NCBI RefSeq assembly: GCF_004798965.1
Contig: NZ_SDSD01000008.1
Span: 1-64,000, forward strand
Length of the DNA: 64,000 nucleotides
DNA from: Onishia niordana
GTDB lineage: Bacteria > Pseudomonadota > Gammaproteobacteria > Pseudomonadales > Halomonadaceae
Reading direction: 5' to 3'
Of this stretch, positions 35,077-45,100 are shown in pieces. The translations under genes were made by a program, and so were the position numbers. Position 1 is the stretch's first letter; each line of letters opens with the position of its first letter. The notes under the pieces are model-generated. The model did no database searches and had not been told where the DNA came from. It saw only the letters and a program-made list of their open reading frames with translations.

Positions 35077-37101
35077 ATGCCGTCCCGTTTCGAACTGGCC
35101 AATGCCATTCGCGCGCTGTCCATGGACGCCGTGCAGAAGGCCAAGTCTGGCCACCCCGGTGCCCCCATGGGCATGGCCGATATCGCCGAAGTCCTGTGGA
35201 ACGACTTCATGAGCCATAACCCGGCCAACCCGCACTGGGCCAATCGCGACCGCTTCGTGATGTCCAACGGCCACGGCTCCATGCTGGTCTACTCGCTGTT
35301 GCACCTGACCGGCTATGAATTGAGCCTCGAGGACCTGCAGCACTTCCGCCAGCTGCACTCCAAGACCCCGGGACACCCCGAACTCGGCTACACGCCGGGC
35401 GTGGAAACCACCACCGGTCCGCTGGGTCAGGGCCTGGCCAATGCCGTGGGCATGGCCATCGCCGAGCGCACCCTGGCGGCGCAGTTCAACCGCGACGGCC
35501 ACACCATCGTCGATCACCACACCTACTGCTTCGTCGGCGATGGCTGCCTGATGGAAGGCGTCTCCCACGAGGTCGCCTCGCTTGCCGGCACCCAGGGGCT
35601 GGGCAAGCTGATCACCTTCTACGATGACAACGGCATTTCCATCGATGGCGAAGTCGAAGGCTGGTTCACCGATGACACCGCCAAACGCTTCGAGGCCTAC
35701 GGCTGGCACGTCATCCCCAACGTCGACGGCCACAAGCCCGAAGAGATCAAGGCCGCGGTCGAGCTCGCCAAGAGCCACGACGACCGTCCCAGCCTGATCG
35801 TCTGCAAGACCATCATCGGCTTCGGCGCACCCAACAAGCAGGGCAAGGAAGAGTGCCACGGCGCAGCGCTGGGCGACGACGAAGTGGCCGCGGCCCGCAT
35901 CCAGCTCGACTGGCCCCATGCGCCCTTCCATGTGCCCGAGGATATCTATCAGGGCTGGGACGCCACCCAGGCGGGTGAAGCACGCGAAGCCGAGTGGAAC
36001 GCCCGCTTTGCACGCTACGCCGAGGCCTTCCCGGCCGAGGCCCGCGAGTTTACCCGCCGTATCAAGGGCGAACTGCCCCGCGACCTGACCAGCGAAGCGC
36101 TGATCGAGCAGGCACAGGAGAAAGGCGAGAGCATCGCCTCGCGCAAGGCCTCGCTGGGCGTTCTTAACGCACTGGGCCCGCAGCTGCCCGAACTGCTCGG
36201 CGGCAGCGCCGACCTGGCACCGTCCAACCTGACCTTCTGGAAGGGCGCCCAGGCAATCAGCCAGGACGAGCCCGGCGGCAACTACCTGCACTACGGCGTG
36301 CGCGAGTTCGGCATGGCGGCCGCGATCAACGGCATCGCCCTGCATGGCGGCTTCGTGCCCTATGGCGCAACCTTCCTGATCTTCTCGGAATACATGCGCA
36401 ACGCCATTCGCATGGCGGCCCTGATGGGCCAGCGCGCCATCCATGTGTTCACGCATGATTCCATCGGCCTGGGTGAAGACGGCCCGACCCACCAGCCGAT
36501 CGAGCAGCTGACCACCCTGCGTTCGACGCCGAACCTGTCGACCTGGCGCCCGGCCGATGCCGTCGAGACCGCTGCCGCCTGGCACGCCGGCCTCAAGCGC
36601 CATTCAGGCCCCACCGCCCTGGTGCTGTCCCGCCAGGGACTGGACCACCAGGCACGCACCAAGCAGCAGCTGGCCAACATCCAGCGCGGTGGTTATGTAC
36701 TGAAAGAGAGCATCCTCAAGGACGAGGTGGTGACACCTGACCTTATCCTGATCGCCACCGGCTCCGAAGTCGGCCTGGCCATGGAGGCCGCCGCGCAGCT
36801 TGGCGAGCAGGGCCATGCCGTGCGCGTGGTATCGATGCCGTCCACCGACGTCTTCGATGCCCAGGACGCTGCCTACCGCCAAGCGGTGCTGCCGCTGGAA
36901 GTCGGCGCGCGCATCGCCATCGAAGCCGGCCACCGTGACTTCTGGTTCAAGTACGTGGGCCTCGAAGGCCGCATCATCGGCATGGACGGCTTCGGCGAGT
37001 CCGCCCCGGCCGGCGACCTGTTCAAGGAGTTCGGTTTCACCGTCGAGAACGTGGTGAGCGAAGCCGAGCAACTCCTGGACGACGCCGCCGAGGCCGAATA
37101 A
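35077..37101 (+). CDS. tkt: Transketolase
   Basis: Thiamine-diphosphate enzyme of the pentose phosphate pathway, 674 aa, full length. Marks are [37 protein letters not shown], the ThDP motif [18 protein letters not shown], the pyrimidine-domain block [11 protein letters not shown] and the transketolase signature [19 protein letters not shown] lies 7 nt upstream of ATG 35077. It interconverts sugar phosphates with the aldolase and triose enzymes encoded nearby. Confidence 0.97.
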   Translation: MPSRFELANAIRALSMDAVQKAKSGHPGAPMGMADIAEVLWNDFMSHNPANPHWANRDRFVMSNGHGSMLVYSLLHLTGYELSLEDLQHFRQLHSKTPGHPELGYTPGVETTTGPLGQGLANAVGMAIAERTLAAQFNRDGHTIVDHHTYCFVGDGCLMEGVSHEVASLAGTQGLGKLITFYDDNGISIDGEVEGWFTDDTAKRFEAYGWHVIPNVDGHKPEEIKAAVELAKSHDDRPSLIVCKTIIGFGAPNKQGKEECHGAALGDDEVAAARIQLDWPHAPFHVPEDIYQGWDATQAGEAREAEWNARFARYAEAFPAEAREFTRRIKGELPRDLTSEALIEQAQEKGESIASRKASLGVLNALGPQLPELLGGSADLAPSNLTFWKGAQAISQDEPGGNYLHYGVREFGMAAAINGIALHGGFVPYGATFLIFSEYMRNAIRMAALMGQRAIHVFTHDSIGLGEDGPTHQPIEQLTTLRSTPNLSTWRPADAVETAAAWHAGLKRHSGPTALVLSRQGLDHQARTKQQLANIQRGGYVLKESILKDEVVTPDLILIATGSEVGLAMEAAAQLGEQGHAVRVVSMPSTDVFDAQDAAYRQAVLPLEVGARIAIEAGHRDFWFKYVGLEGRIIGMDGFGESAPAGDLFKEFGFTVENVVSEAEQLLDDAAEAE

Positions 37102-37118
37102 GGCACGTCGTCGGCATC

Positions 37119-37142
37119 ACCGCCACCCCAAAGGGTGGCGGT
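37119..37142 (+). terminator. First hairpin after tkt
   Basis: Perfect 10-bp stem ACCGCCACCC/GGGTGGCGGT with a CAAA loop, 17 bp after the tkt stop. It has no T-run and is followed 14 bp later by a much longer hairpin. Confidence 0.5.
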
Positions 37143-37156
37143 GGCAGGCAGAGAGT

Positions 37157-37200
37157 GAAACGAAGAAGGGCACGGCGAACGCCGTGCCCTTCTTCGTTTC
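37157..37200. terminator. Bidirectional terminator tkt / fbaB
   Basis: Perfect 20-bp stem with a GAAC loop; the arms begin GAAACGAAGAAGG and end CCTTCTTCGTTTC. The A-rich and T-rich ends are symmetric, so it can serve tkt (rightward) and fbaB (leftward) alike. The two genes converge here. Confidence 0.85.
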
Positions 37201-37257
37201 TGGACGTCTGTACCTGGACGTCTTGTCCGGAAGACAGCCGCCGCCGGCTATCGCCCC

Positions 37258-38310
37258 TCAGGCGATGGTCACCTGCGGGTCCAGATAGACATCCTGGATG
37301 GCATTGAGCAGCTGGGCGCCTTCCGCCATCGACTTCTGGAAGGCCTTGCGCCCGGAGATCAGCCCCATGCCACCGCCGCGCTTGTTGATGACCGCCGTAC
37401 GCACCGCCTCACCAAGGTCGGAGGCGCCCTTGGAGCCACCGCCGGAGTTGATCAGCCCGGCGCGCCCCAGGTAGCAGTTGGCCACCTGGTAGCGGGCGAG
37501 ATCGATGGGATGGTCGCTGGTCAGTTCGCTGTAGACCTTATCGTGCGTATGGCCAAAGCCGATATCGCGGTAGCCACCGTTGGTCTCGGGCAGCTTCTGC
37601 TTGACGATATCCGCCTTGAGCGTGGCGGCCAGATGGTTGGCCTGGCCGGTTAGATCGGCGGCCAGGTGATAATCGGTGCCGTCTTGCTTGAAGTCCGGGT
37701 TGCGCAGATAGGCCCATAGCACGGTGACCATGCCAAGCTCATGAGCCCGCTCGAAGGCCTCGCTGATCTCCATGATTTGACGACGACTTTCCGGCGACCC
37801 GAAGTAAATGGTCGCCCCCACCGCGGCGCAGCCCATGTCGAAGGCCTGATCGACCTGGGCGAATAGCGTCTGGTCATACATCGCCGGGTAGCTCAGCGTC
37901 TCGTTGTGGTTGAGCTTCAAGATCATGGGAATGCGGTGGGCGTAGCGCCGGGCCACCGAGGCGAGCCCGCCAAGCGTCGAGGCCACGGCATTGCAGCCCC
38001 CCTCGAGGGCCAGCTCGACGATATTGGCCGGATCGAAATACAGCGGGTTGGGCGCGAAAGATGCACCCGCCGAATGCTCAATGCCCTGATCGACAGGCAG
38101 GATACTCAGGTAACCGGTGCCGCCCAGCCGGCCATGGTTGTAAAGCGCCTGCATGTTGCGCAGTACCTGAGGGCTCCTGTCGCTATCGGTCATGACCCGG
38201 TCGATGAAGTCCGGTCCCGGCAGGTGCAGCTGCTCGTGGGGGATGGTGCTGCAGCGATGCTCCAGCAGGTAGCTCGCCTCATCGCCGAGAATCTTGGCGG
38301 TCTCGCTCAT
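37258..38310 (-). CDS. fbaB: Class I fructose-bisphosphate aldolase (FbaB/DhnA type)
   Basis: Schiff-base aldolase of the bacterial/archaeal DhnA type, 350 aa, interconverting fructose-1,6-bisphosphate with DHAP and GAP. Marks are [40 protein letters not shown] (probable Schiff-base lysine) and INSGGGSKG with [15 protein letters not shown] (phosphate binding). AAGGAG lies 9 nt upstream. A class II aldolase gene lies only 5 kb away, so the organism has both classes in one neighbourhood. In E. coli FbaB is tied to gluconeogenic growth. Confidence 0.93.
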   Translation of the reverse strand: MSETAKILGDEASYLLEHRCSTIPHEQLHLPGPDFIDRVMTDSDRSPQVLRNMQALYNHGRLGGTGYLSILPVDQGIEHSAGASFAPNPLYFDPANIVELALEGGCNAVASTLGGLASVARRYAHRIPMILKLNHNETLSYPAMYDQTLFAQVDQAFDMGCAAVGATIYFGSPESRRQIMEISEAFERAHELGMVTVLWAYLRNPDFKQDGTDYHLAADLTGQANHLAATLKADIVKQKLPETNGGYRDIGFGHTHDKVYSELTSDHPIDLARYQVANCYLGRAGLINSGGGSKGASDLGEAVRTAVINKRGGGMGLISGRKAFQKSMAEGAQLLNAIQDVYLDPQVTIA

Positions 38311-38569
38311 GGTGATTCGCTCCTTGCGGCAGAAATAGATGCCCCTTCATGGTAGCCAGCAGCGTCGCGACCACAAGCACCCGAAAGGCTCTCACCTGAC
38401 TTTTTGCACACTCCGTGCGCCACTAATTAAGCCGCCCACCCTCGTTACGCACAACAATGAGGCGCCTCACGCCCAACGTTTCCACCGCCGCCAACCGATG
38501 ACCAAGAGATTTTTCTCGCCACTCGAGGCATCATATCGACCCGGTAAGAAGGCATTCAGGAGGCAGGTG

Positions 38570-38950
38570 GTGATCGCATTATTGCGTGGGTTTCTATGGC
38601 TGACGGGGTTCTGGCTCGCCGGCGAGTCGCTGGTCGTACTGCTCGACCTACCCATTTCGGCGGGTGTGGTCGGTATGCTCCTGCTGACCATCGCCTTGTT
38701 GCTGCGTATCGGGCGACTCGAAGATATCGCTGCCGCCAGTCAGCCACTGATCGGCCTGCTGGCGATGCTGATCATGCCTGGCGTGGTCGGCGTGTTCTTC
38801 GTCGCCGACGAGTTCGCCGGCCAGTGGCTTGCCGTGGCGGTGGCATTGGTGGGTGGCACACTCGCCAGCGTGTTGACCACGCTTCTGCTGATGCGCCGCT
38901 GCATGCCCGCCGCGCCCCGTACAGAAACGCCACAAGAGACCTCCTCATGA
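38570..38950 (+). CDS. lrgA: LrgA/CidA-family membrane protein
   Basis: Small membrane protein, 126 aa, with four helices, of the CidA/LrgA family. I choose GTG 38570 because AGGAGG (38558-38563) lies exactly 6 nt upstream and the product then starts right at the first helix; the longer frame from ATG 38498 has no ribosome site. Family marks are LLDLPISAGVVGMLLLTIALL and MLIMPGVVGVFFVADEF. LrgAB-type pairs have been linked to murein hydrolase control and, in Bacillus, to pyruvate transport. It is coupled to lrgB by ATGA. Confidence 0.82.
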   Translation: MIALLRGFLWLTGFWLAGESLVVLLDLPISAGVVGMLLLTIALLLRIGRLEDIAAASQPLIGLLAMLIMPGVVGVFFVADEFAGQWLAVAVALVGGTLASVLTTLLLMRRCMPAAPRTETPQETSS

Positions 38951-39669
38951 GCGCCGCCCTGATCGAGCTGCGAGAGGCGCTGCTTTCGAGTCCGCTGTCG
39001 GCCATCGGCCTGACGCTCGCCGGTTACCTCATGGCGCTATGGCTCGTCGAGCGCCTCGGGCGCCCCAGCTGGTGCCCTGCCGTGTTACTGGCTGCGCTAC
39101 TGGTCGCGGCCAGCCTGTGGGGGCTGTCGATTGATGTGGCCGACTATCAACGCGGTGCCGACTGGCTAATGTTGCTGTTGGGTCCGGCCACGGTGGCGCT
39201 CGGTGTCCCGCTCTACCAGCAGCTGCATCATATCCGGGCACTCTGGAAGCCGCTGGCGCTGAGCCTACCTCCGGCGGCGGCACTTGCCTGCTGCTATTCG
39301 GTGGCGCTTGCCTGGGCACTAGGCGCCAGCCCCGAGGTCATGGCCTCGTTGGCCCCCAAGTCGGTGACCGCACCGATCGCCCTGGGCATCATCGAGGCGC
39401 TGCACGGTTCGGTGCCACTGCTGATGGGCGGGCTTCTGATCACCGGCGTGATGGCGACCCTGGCGGTCAGCCTGCTGGCCGCACCACTGGGCATTCGTGA
39501 CCATCGTATCCTCGGCTTCACGCTGGGCGTCAACGGTCACGCCATCGGTACCGTGCGCGCCTTCGAGATCAGCCCCACCGCTGGCGCCTTCGCCTCACTG
39601 GGCATGAGCCTGACCGGCATTCTCACGGCCCTGTGTCTGCCACTGGCCTGGCAATTGCTTGGCCTCTAG
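38947..39669 (+). CDS. lrgB: LrgB/CidB-family membrane protein
   Basis: Partner membrane protein of LrgA, 240 aa, with about 6-8 helices. Family marks are LGPATVALGVPLYQQ, SLAPKSVTAPIALGI and LGFTLGVNGHAIGTVRAFE. The ATG overlaps the lrgA TGA, so the pair is translated together. In view of the surrounding sugar-phosphate and lactate genes, the pyruvate-transport idea for this family fits as well as a cell-lysis role. Neither can be proven here. Confidence 0.9.
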   Translation: MSAALIELREALLSSPLSAIGLTLAGYLMALWLVERLGRPSWCPAVLLAALLVAASLWGLSIDVADYQRGADWLMLLLGPATVALGVPLYQQLHHIRALWKPLALSLPPAAALACCYSVALAWALGASPEVMASLAPKSVTAPIALGIIEALHGSVPLLMGGLLITGVMATLAVSLLAAPLGIRDHRILGFTLGVNGHAIGTVRAFEISPTAGAFASLGMSLTGILTALCLPLAWQLLGL

Positions 39670-39846
39670 CGAGTCGTTGAGTCGTTAACCAGACAGTTGC
39701 CTGGCGCCCTCTGCCCTGCAGGGGAGACGCTTTTGCGCTAGAATCGCCCCTCTGTTGCCTTGAGCGTACCCGACGGGCGCGTTCTTCCGTTTTCGTGTGT
39801 TTTTCGTGTGAGTGGACCCGACATCGTGGAACCTGAGCCTCGTCCC

Positions 39847-40929
39847 ATGGCCTATCGGATCGCCATCAACGGTTATGGCCGTATCGGCCAATGCGTGCTG
39901 CGCGCCCTGACCGAGCGCCAGGCCCATGACGCCCAGACACCGAATGACCGCTCTGTCACTGACGCCGGGCCGCACGAAGCCGCGCCGGCCATTGAGGTGG
40001 TGGCCATCAACGAGCTCTCCGATCTCGACACCATCACCTACCTGACCCGCTACGACACCACCCATGGGCGTTTTCCCGGCGACGTCGAGGGCCGCGACGG
40101 TCATCTCTACATCAATGAGCGGCCGATTCGCGTGCTCAGCGAGCCCGACCCCGATCACCTGCCCTGGCGCGAGCTGGATATCGACCTGGTGATCGAGTGT
40201 TCAGGCAGCTTCAAGGATCGCGCCACGGCAAGCCGCCACTTGGATGCCGGCGCCAAGCGCCTGCTGTTTTCCCAGCCCGCCGAGAGCGATGTCGATGCCA
40301 CCATCGTCACCGGCATCAACGACGCCGACCTGACGCCTGACTGTCGCATCATCTCCGCCGCGTCCTGTACGACCAACTGCCTGGTGCCGGTGCTGACCAT
40401 GCTCGACGAGGCACTGGGGGTCGAGCATGGCGTGACCACCACTATTCACTCGGCGATGAACGACCAGCCGGTGATCGATGCCTACCACCAGACCAATCTG
40501 CGGCTGACCCGCTCGGCGATGCAGTCGATCGTGCCCGTCGACACCGGTCTTGCCCGCGGCATCAACCGCCTGATGCCCCACCTCAAGGACCGCTTCGAAT
40601 GCCTGCATGTGCGGGTGCCGACCATCAACGTCTCGGCCATGGATCTGGCCATCTGTGTGCGCCAGGACACCTCGGCCGAAGCCGTCAATGCGCTGCTCAA
40701 GAAGGCCTGTCATGAACGGCTCTCGGGGCTTGTCGGCTATACCGAGGAACCCATGGCCTCGGTCGACTTCAACCACGACCCACGCTCCGGTATCGTGGAC
40801 GCCACCCAGACCCGCGTCGCCGGCGGCCGGCTGATCAAGATGCTCTGCTGGTTCGACAATGAATGGGGCTTCGCTAACCGCATGCTCGACGTCACCGAGC
40901 GGCTGGCAAGGCTCGAGGCCCCGGCTTAA
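39847..40929 (+). CDS. epd: Erythrose-4-phosphate dehydrogenase / GAPDH family
   Basis: NAD-dependent aldehyde dehydrogenase of the GAPDH superfamily, 360 aa. ATG 39847 gives the Rossmann start [12 protein letters not shown]; the ribosome site is weak. The catalytic motif is ASCTTNC with Cys174. The segments [30 protein letters not shown] and [20 protein letters not shown] follow Epd rather than GapA. Compared with E. coli Epd (339 aa, Cys155, from memory), about 19-20 extra residues lie near positions 24-45. It heads an epd-pgk-fba set as in E. coli. It may supply pyridoxal phosphate synthesis or act as a glycolytic GAPDH. Confidence 0.85.
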   Translation: MAYRIAINGYGRIGQCVLRALTERQAHDAQTPNDRSVTDAGPHEAAPAIEVVAINELSDLDTITYLTRYDTTHGRFPGDVEGRDGHLYINERPIRVLSEPDPDHLPWRELDIDLVIECSGSFKDRATASRHLDAGAKRLLFSQPAESDVDATIVTGINDADLTPDCRIISAASCTTNCLVPVLTMLDEALGVEHGVTTTIHSAMNDQPVIDAYHQTNLRLTRSAMQSIVPVDTGLARGINRLMPHLKDRFECLHVRVPTINVSAMDLAICVRQDTSAEAVNALLKKACHERLSGLVGYTEEPMASVDFNHDPRSGIVDATQTRVAGGRLIKMLCWFDNEWGFANRMLDVTERLARLEAPA

Positions 40930-40981
40930 TCATCGCCCTCACCTCTTCCACCTGACTTGCAACCCAGAGGACTCTGCCCCG

Positions 40982-42154
40982 ATGAATGTTCGCAAGATGA
41001 CCGATATGGATCTCGCCGGCCAACGCGTGCTGATCCGCGAAGATCTCAACGTGCCGATCAAGAACGGCAAGGTAACCAGCGATGCGCGACTGCGTGCTTG
41101 CCTGCCGACGATCCTGGCCGCCCGCGACTCAGGCGCCAAGGTGCTGCTAATGAGCCACCTGGGCCGCCCCACCGAGGGTGAGCCGGCCGAGGAGTTCTCC
41201 CTGGCGCCGGTCGCCGAACGTCTGGGCGAGCTGCTCGAGCGTCCGGTGCGCGTGGTCAAGGACTACCTGGATGCCAACGTCGACGTCTCCGAAGGCGAGG
41301 TCGTGCTGCTCGAGAACGTGCGCTTCAACGAAGGCGAGAAGAAAGACGAGGAGACGCTTTCCAAGCAGTACGCCGCGCTCTGCGACATCTTCGTGATGGA
41401 CGCCTTCGGCACCGCCCACCGCGCCCAGGCCTCGACCCACGGCGTGGCCCGCTTCGCCCCGACCGCCTGCGCCGGCCCGCTGCTCGCGGGTGAACTCGAG
41501 GCCCTGGAAAAGGCACTGGCCCACCCGGCTCGCCCGATGGTGGCGATCGTCGGCGGCTCCAAGGTCTCGACCAAGCTCGACGTGCTAACCGCGCTCGCCG
41601 AGAAATGCGATCAGCTGATCGTCGGCGGCGGCATCGCCAACACCTTCATCGCCGCGGCAGGCTACAACGTCGGCAAGTCGCTGCATGAAGCCGACCTGGT
41701 CGACCAGGCCAAGGCACTGATGGCCAAGGTCGAGATTCCGCTGCCCACCGACGTGGTGGTGGCCACCGAGTTCTCGGAATCCGCCGAAGCGGTGACCAAG
41801 CCGGTCGACCAGGTGGCAGACGACGAGATGATCCTCGATATCGGCCCCGACACCGCGTCGCGCCTGGGCGGCCTGCTCAAGGACGCCGGCACCATCCTCT
41901 GGAACGGCCCGGTCGGCGTGTTCGAGATCGATCAGTTCGGCAAAGGCACCGAAGCGCTGTCCAAGGCCATCGCCGAGAGCAACGGTTTTTCGATCGCCGG
42001 CGGCGGCGACACCCTGGCGGCCATCGACAAGTACGACATCGCGGATAAAGTGTCCTACATCTCGACCGGCGGTGGCGCCTTCCTCGAATACGTGGAAGGC
42101 AAGACCCTGCCTGCCGTCACGGCCCTGCGCGACGCCTTCGAGGCTGCGAAGTAA
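40982..42154 (+). CDS. pgk: Phosphoglycerate kinase
   Basis: Glycolytic kinase, 390 aa, moving phosphate between 1,3-bisphosphoglycerate and ADP. Marks are [67 protein letters not shown] and the C-terminal [15 protein letters not shown] lies 11 nt upstream of ATG 40982, 52 bp after epd. It is co-transcribed with epd and probably fba. Confidence 0.97.
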   Translation: MNVRKMTDMDLAGQRVLIREDLNVPIKNGKVTSDARLRACLPTILAARDSGAKVLLMSHLGRPTEGEPAEEFSLAPVAERLGELLERPVRVVKDYLDANVDVSEGEVVLLENVRFNEGEKKDEETLSKQYAALCDIFVMDAFGTAHRAQASTHGVARFAPTACAGPLLAGELEALEKALAHPARPMVAIVGGSKVSTKLDVLTALAEKCDQLIVGGGIANTFIAAAGYNVGKSLHEADLVDQAKALMAKVEIPLPTDVVVATEFSESAEAVTKPVDQVADDEMILDIGPDTASRLGGLLKDAGTILWNGPVGVFEIDQFGKGTEALSKAIAESNGFSIAGGGDTLAAIDKYDIADKVSYISTGGGAFLEYVEGKTLPAVTALRDAFEAAK

Positions 42155-42182
42155 GCCACACACCCCACATCCTTTGATCCTC

Positions 42183-42206
42183 ACGGCGTGGCCAAGGCCA
42201 CGCCGT
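42183..42206 (+). promoter_or_regulatory. pgk-fba intercistronic hairpin
   Basis: Perfect inverted repeat ACGGCGTGGCC/GGCCACGCCGT around AA, followed by CATCATGTAC, so no T-run. It may be an mRNA-processing or stability element between the two genes, and its 3' end is 14 nt from the fba ribosome site. Confidence 0.5.
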
Positions 42207-42229
42207 CATCATGTACAACAGGTGAGTTC

Positions 42230-43294
42230 ATGGCACTTATCAGCATGCGCCAAATGCTGGATCACGCCGCCGAATACGGCTACGGCGTCCCGGCCTTCAA
42301 CGTCAACAACCTCGAGCAGATGCGTGCCATCCTCGAAGCGGCCGACAAGACCGATTCCCCGGTCATCGTTCAGGCCTCCGCCGGCGCCCGCAAGTATGCA
42401 GGTGCGCCCTTCCTGCGCCACCTGATCCTCGCCGCGATCGAGGAATTTCCGCATATCCCGATCGCCATGCACCAGGACCACGGCACCAGCCCCGCCGTCT
42501 GCCAGCGCTCCATCCAGCTCGGCTTCTCCTCGGTGATGATGGACGGCTCCCTGGGTGAGGACGGCAAGACCCCGGCAAGCTACGACTACAATGTCGGCGT
42601 CACTCGTCGCACCGTCGAGATGGCGCATGCCTGCGGCGTGTCCGTCGAGGGCGAGCTGGGTTGCCTGGGCAGCCTCGAGACCGGTATGGCCGGCGAGGAA
42701 GACGGCATCGGCGCCGAAGGCAAGCTCGACATGGAGCAGCTGCTCACCGACCCGGAAGAGGCCGCCGACTTCGTCAAGGCGACCGGCGTGGATGCCCTGG
42801 CGATCGCCATCGGCACCAGCCACGGTGCCTACAAGTTCACCCAGCCGCCCACCGGCGACACCCTGTCGATCCAGCGCATCAAGGAAATCCATGCGCGCAT
42901 CCCCGATACCCATCTGGTGATGCACGGTTCTTCCTCGGTGCCGCAGGAGTGGCTCGAGATCATCAACGAGCACGGCGGCGCCATCCCCGAGACCTATGGC
43001 GTGCCGGTCTCCGAGATCGTCGAGGGCATCAAGCACGGCGTGCGCAAGGTCAACATCGACACCGACCTGCGCCTCGCCTCCACCGGTGCGGTGCGTCGCT
43101 TCCTGGCCAACAACCCGGCCGAGTTCGACCCGCGCAAGTTCATGAAGGAATCCGTCAGCGCCATGCGCGATGTCTGCATCGCCCGCTACGAAGCCTTCGG
43201 CACCGCCGGTAATGCCTCGAAGATCAAGCCGCTCAACCTGGAAGAAATGTTCCTGCGCTACGAGCGCGGCGAACTCGATCCGCAGGTGAAGTAA
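42230..43294 (+). CDS. fba: Class II fructose-bisphosphate aldolase
   Basis: Zinc-dependent aldolase, 354 aa. ATG 42230 has AGGTGA just upstream. Marks are [23 protein letters not shown] (zinc histidine), [14 protein letters not shown] with glutamate ligand, GTSHGAYKF (zinc histidine), VMHGSSSVP and [12 protein letters not shown]. The CbbA/FbaA-like C-terminus [15 protein letters not shown] is typical of the Calvin-type class IIB subgroup. It completes the epd-pgk-fba set. A class I enzyme (fbaB) lies 5 kb upstream. Confidence 0.95.
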   Translation: MALISMRQMLDHAAEYGYGVPAFNVNNLEQMRAILEAADKTDSPVIVQASAGARKYAGAPFLRHLILAAIEEFPHIPIAMHQDHGTSPAVCQRSIQLGFSSVMMDGSLGEDGKTPASYDYNVGVTRRTVEMAHACGVSVEGELGCLGSLETGMAGEEDGIGAEGKLDMEQLLTDPEEAADFVKATGVDALAIAIGTSHGAYKFTQPPTGDTLSIQRIKEIHARIPDTHLVMHGSSSVPQEWLEIINEHGGAIPETYGVPVSEIVEGIKHGVRKVNIDTDLRLASTGAVRRFLANNPAEFDPRKFMKESVSAMRDVCIARYEAFGTAGNASKIKPLNLEEMFLRYERGELDPQVK

Positions 43295-43305
43295 GCGACC
43301 TTCCC

Positions 43306-43339
43306 CGCCCACCGGCCCTCGCCGGTGGGCGCTTCTTTT
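43306..43339 (+). terminator. fba terminator
   Basis: Perfect 11-bp stem CGCCCACCGGC/GCCGGTGGGCG, CCTC loop, then CTTCTTTT. A strong Rho-independent terminator. It ends only 9 bp before the next start codon, so the following gene can be reached only by readthrough or by its own hidden promoter. Confidence 0.85.
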
Positions 43340-43348
43340 GGAACCGCC

Positions 43349-43654
43349 ATGCATAACCTCTGGATTCCCGTCGTCGCCATCCTCGTTGTTGCCGGCCTGA
43401 TCTTCGGCGGCCAGGCCTACTCCGAGGCAGAACGCGATGCCCATATTGCCGAGCTGATCGGTGAGCGCCTCGACAGTCAGCAACCGGCCGAGATTTCCCA
43501 CCTGGCGCGGGTCAACAAGGGCTATGGCGTGTGCGGCGACTATGCGCTTTCAAGCGACGAGAGCGGCCGTTTCTACTACAACACCGCTACCGAGCGCCTG
43601 GCGCTGGGCGATGCCCCGCTGTATCGCGACAACTGCAATAACCTGCCTGAATGA
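43349..43654 (+). CDS. Small membrane-anchored protein, unknown
   Basis: 101 aa, not recognised. Residues about 4-24 form one hydrophobic helix (LWIPVVAILVVAGLIFGG), either an anchor or an uncleaved signal. The rest is polar, with two cysteines (YGVCGDYAL and DNCNNLPE), and would lie in the periplasm, possibly disulfide-linked. The start is uncertain because only a weak GGA precedes ATG 43349. The gene sits immediately behind the fba terminator. It could be a stress or envelope protein, but I have no evidence for that. Confidence 0.6.
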   Translation: MHNLWIPVVAILVVAGLIFGGQAYSEAERDAHIAELIGERLDSQQPAEISHLARVNKGYGVCGDYALSSDESGRFYYNTATERLALGDAPLYRDNCNNLPE

Positions 43655-43694
43655 CGCCTTGGGCATCTCTGCCCGATGCTTTGACGGACCCGCC

Positions 43695-44288
43695 TTAGTT
43701 CTCAAGCCGCCCCACCAGCTTGAGCGCACCATCCTCGGGCGCCAGCACCAGAATCTCGCCGGAGCGTGGATAAACGCCGGTGAGCGCGGTGATGTTGACC
43801 TGATGGGTGACCAGTACCAGCGTGCCCTCGCCGTTCCAGGCCTCGATCAGCTCGCGTAATTCGCGGGTTTGCCGGTCGGCGGCGCTGCGGTCGCGAAAGA
43901 AGGAATCGAGTGCCGGCGTGGGTATCACCTCGCCAAGCCCAAGCAGCTCGGCGGTTTGCAGGCAGCGACACCAGCGACTGGAACGCACTTCACTCACCTC
44001 GATATCCCATGCGCGAAACCGCTCACCGATGGCGCGGGCCTGGGCACGGCCTTCAGCGGAAAGGTTGCGCTGGGTGGCGCAGTCATCAATCGCGAAGCCC
44101 GCCGGATCGCCGGTACCGGGCGCCAGGGCGTGGCGCATCAGGGCAATGTGACCGCCGCTGTCCCAGGCGTCGGTGTTGCTGTTCTGAGCGTGGGCTGCGC
44201 GCGGTGCGACCCACCCTGCAGTGATCAACAAAAGCAGTGCCAGCATCAAAAAGGCGTGCAGCGATAGCGTCGAGCGGCGTCGAATCAT
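43695..44288 (-). CDS. Exported histidine-phosphatase-family protein
   Basis: Phosphoglycerate-mutase-like (histidine phosphatase) protein, 197 aa, with a Sec signal (about residues 1-35, ending AAHAQ). The catalytic RHG-type motif appears as LMRHALAPGTGDP, and the second histidine is in LVLVTHQVNI. The protein is predicted periplasmic; the substrate is unknown. GAGG lies 8 nt upstream. It is divergent from the next exported protein gene. Confidence 0.85.
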   Translation of the reverse strand: MIRRRSTLSLHAFLMLALLLLITAGWVAPRAAHAQNSNTDAWDSGGHIALMRHALAPGTGDPAGFAIDDCATQRNLSAEGRAQARAIGERFRAWDIEVSEVRSSRWCRCLQTAELLGLGEVIPTPALDSFFRDRSAADRQTRELRELIEAWNGEGTLVLVTHQVNITALTGVYPRSGEILVLAPEDGALKLVGRLEN

Positions 44289-44512
44289 CTGGACCTCGCA
44301 ATGGGGAACCGGGAAGAGAAAGCCGTGCCATCAGCCTAGCTCATGCCGCCCCAGCACTGACCAGTCTGCCCGGCAGCCAAGATGCTCTCTTTGATTCCCG
44401 TTCACCCCCACCACGTTGCTGTCGACGCACCGTATCGTTTGCTGGGTCCGGGAAGACGATATCGCGGCGCTTGTCCTACAGTAGAAATGAACTCATCACA
44501 CGGAAGAGCGAA

Positions 44513-45100
44513 ATGAAGGCACAGATGACGATAAAAGAGTCGGCCATCATGATCGTGACCTTGCTGCTGGCGGCCGCCTCCACCACCCTGCAGGCGGCAT
44601 CCGAGACGCAGGTGGATGACACCGTGCCTGGGCAGAGCGCCTCAGAGGCCACCAAGGACCTTGAGAGCGTGTCCCAACCGGTCGAGCAGGCAAGACTCGA
44701 GACGCGCCAGCAGGCCGACTATGGCACCTACCTCACTAACCGCGAGGGCATGAGCCTGTACCTGTTCGCAATGGATGAACCGGGGAGTGCCAGCCACTGC
44801 GATCATTCCTGCGCCATCGCCTGGCCTCCCTTCACCTCGCGCAAGGCGCCCAAGGCCGGTGATAGCCTCGATGCCGAGCAATTGAGCACCATTGAGCGCG
44901 AGGACGGCACCCGGCAGGTAACCTACGCCGGCTGGCCACTTTACTTCTTCAGCGGCGACAAGGAAGCCGGCGACGCCCTTGGTCAAGATGTCACCCATTT
45001 GGGCGCGGCCTGGTACCTGGTCTCGCCAGCGGGTGAAAAGATCGAGCAAGGCGAGCGCCACTCGGCCCCAAGCGCTGCAGAGACAGACTCGAACGACTAA
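44513..45100 (+). CDS. COG4315-like secreted repeat protein
   Basis: 195 aa, with GGAAGAG upstream of ATG 44513. A Sec signal covers residues about 1-30 (ending LQAAS), and there is no lipobox cysteine although relatives are often called lipoproteins. Two copies of the Yx(F/W/Y)xxD-type repeat are visible: YGTYLTNREGMSLYLFAMDE with CDHSCAIAWPPF, then GWPLYFFSGDKEAGDALGQD. The function of the family is unknown. Its stop codon directly abuts the stop of the convergent gene. Confidence 0.78.
   Translation: MKAQMTIKESAIMIVTLLLAAASTTLQAASETQVDDTVPGQSASEATKDLESVSQPVEQARLETRQQADYGTYLTNREGMSLYLFAMDEPGSASHCDHSCAIAWPPFTSRKAPKAGDSLDAEQLSTIEREDGTRQVTYAGWPLYFFSGDKEAGDALGQDVTHLGAAWYLVSPAGEKIEQGERHSAPSAAETDSND

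Noticed and set aside
35074..36603. 509-codon open frame antisense to tkt
   Set aside because: Full-length transketolase motifs are on the other strand; the antisense frame shows no family features.
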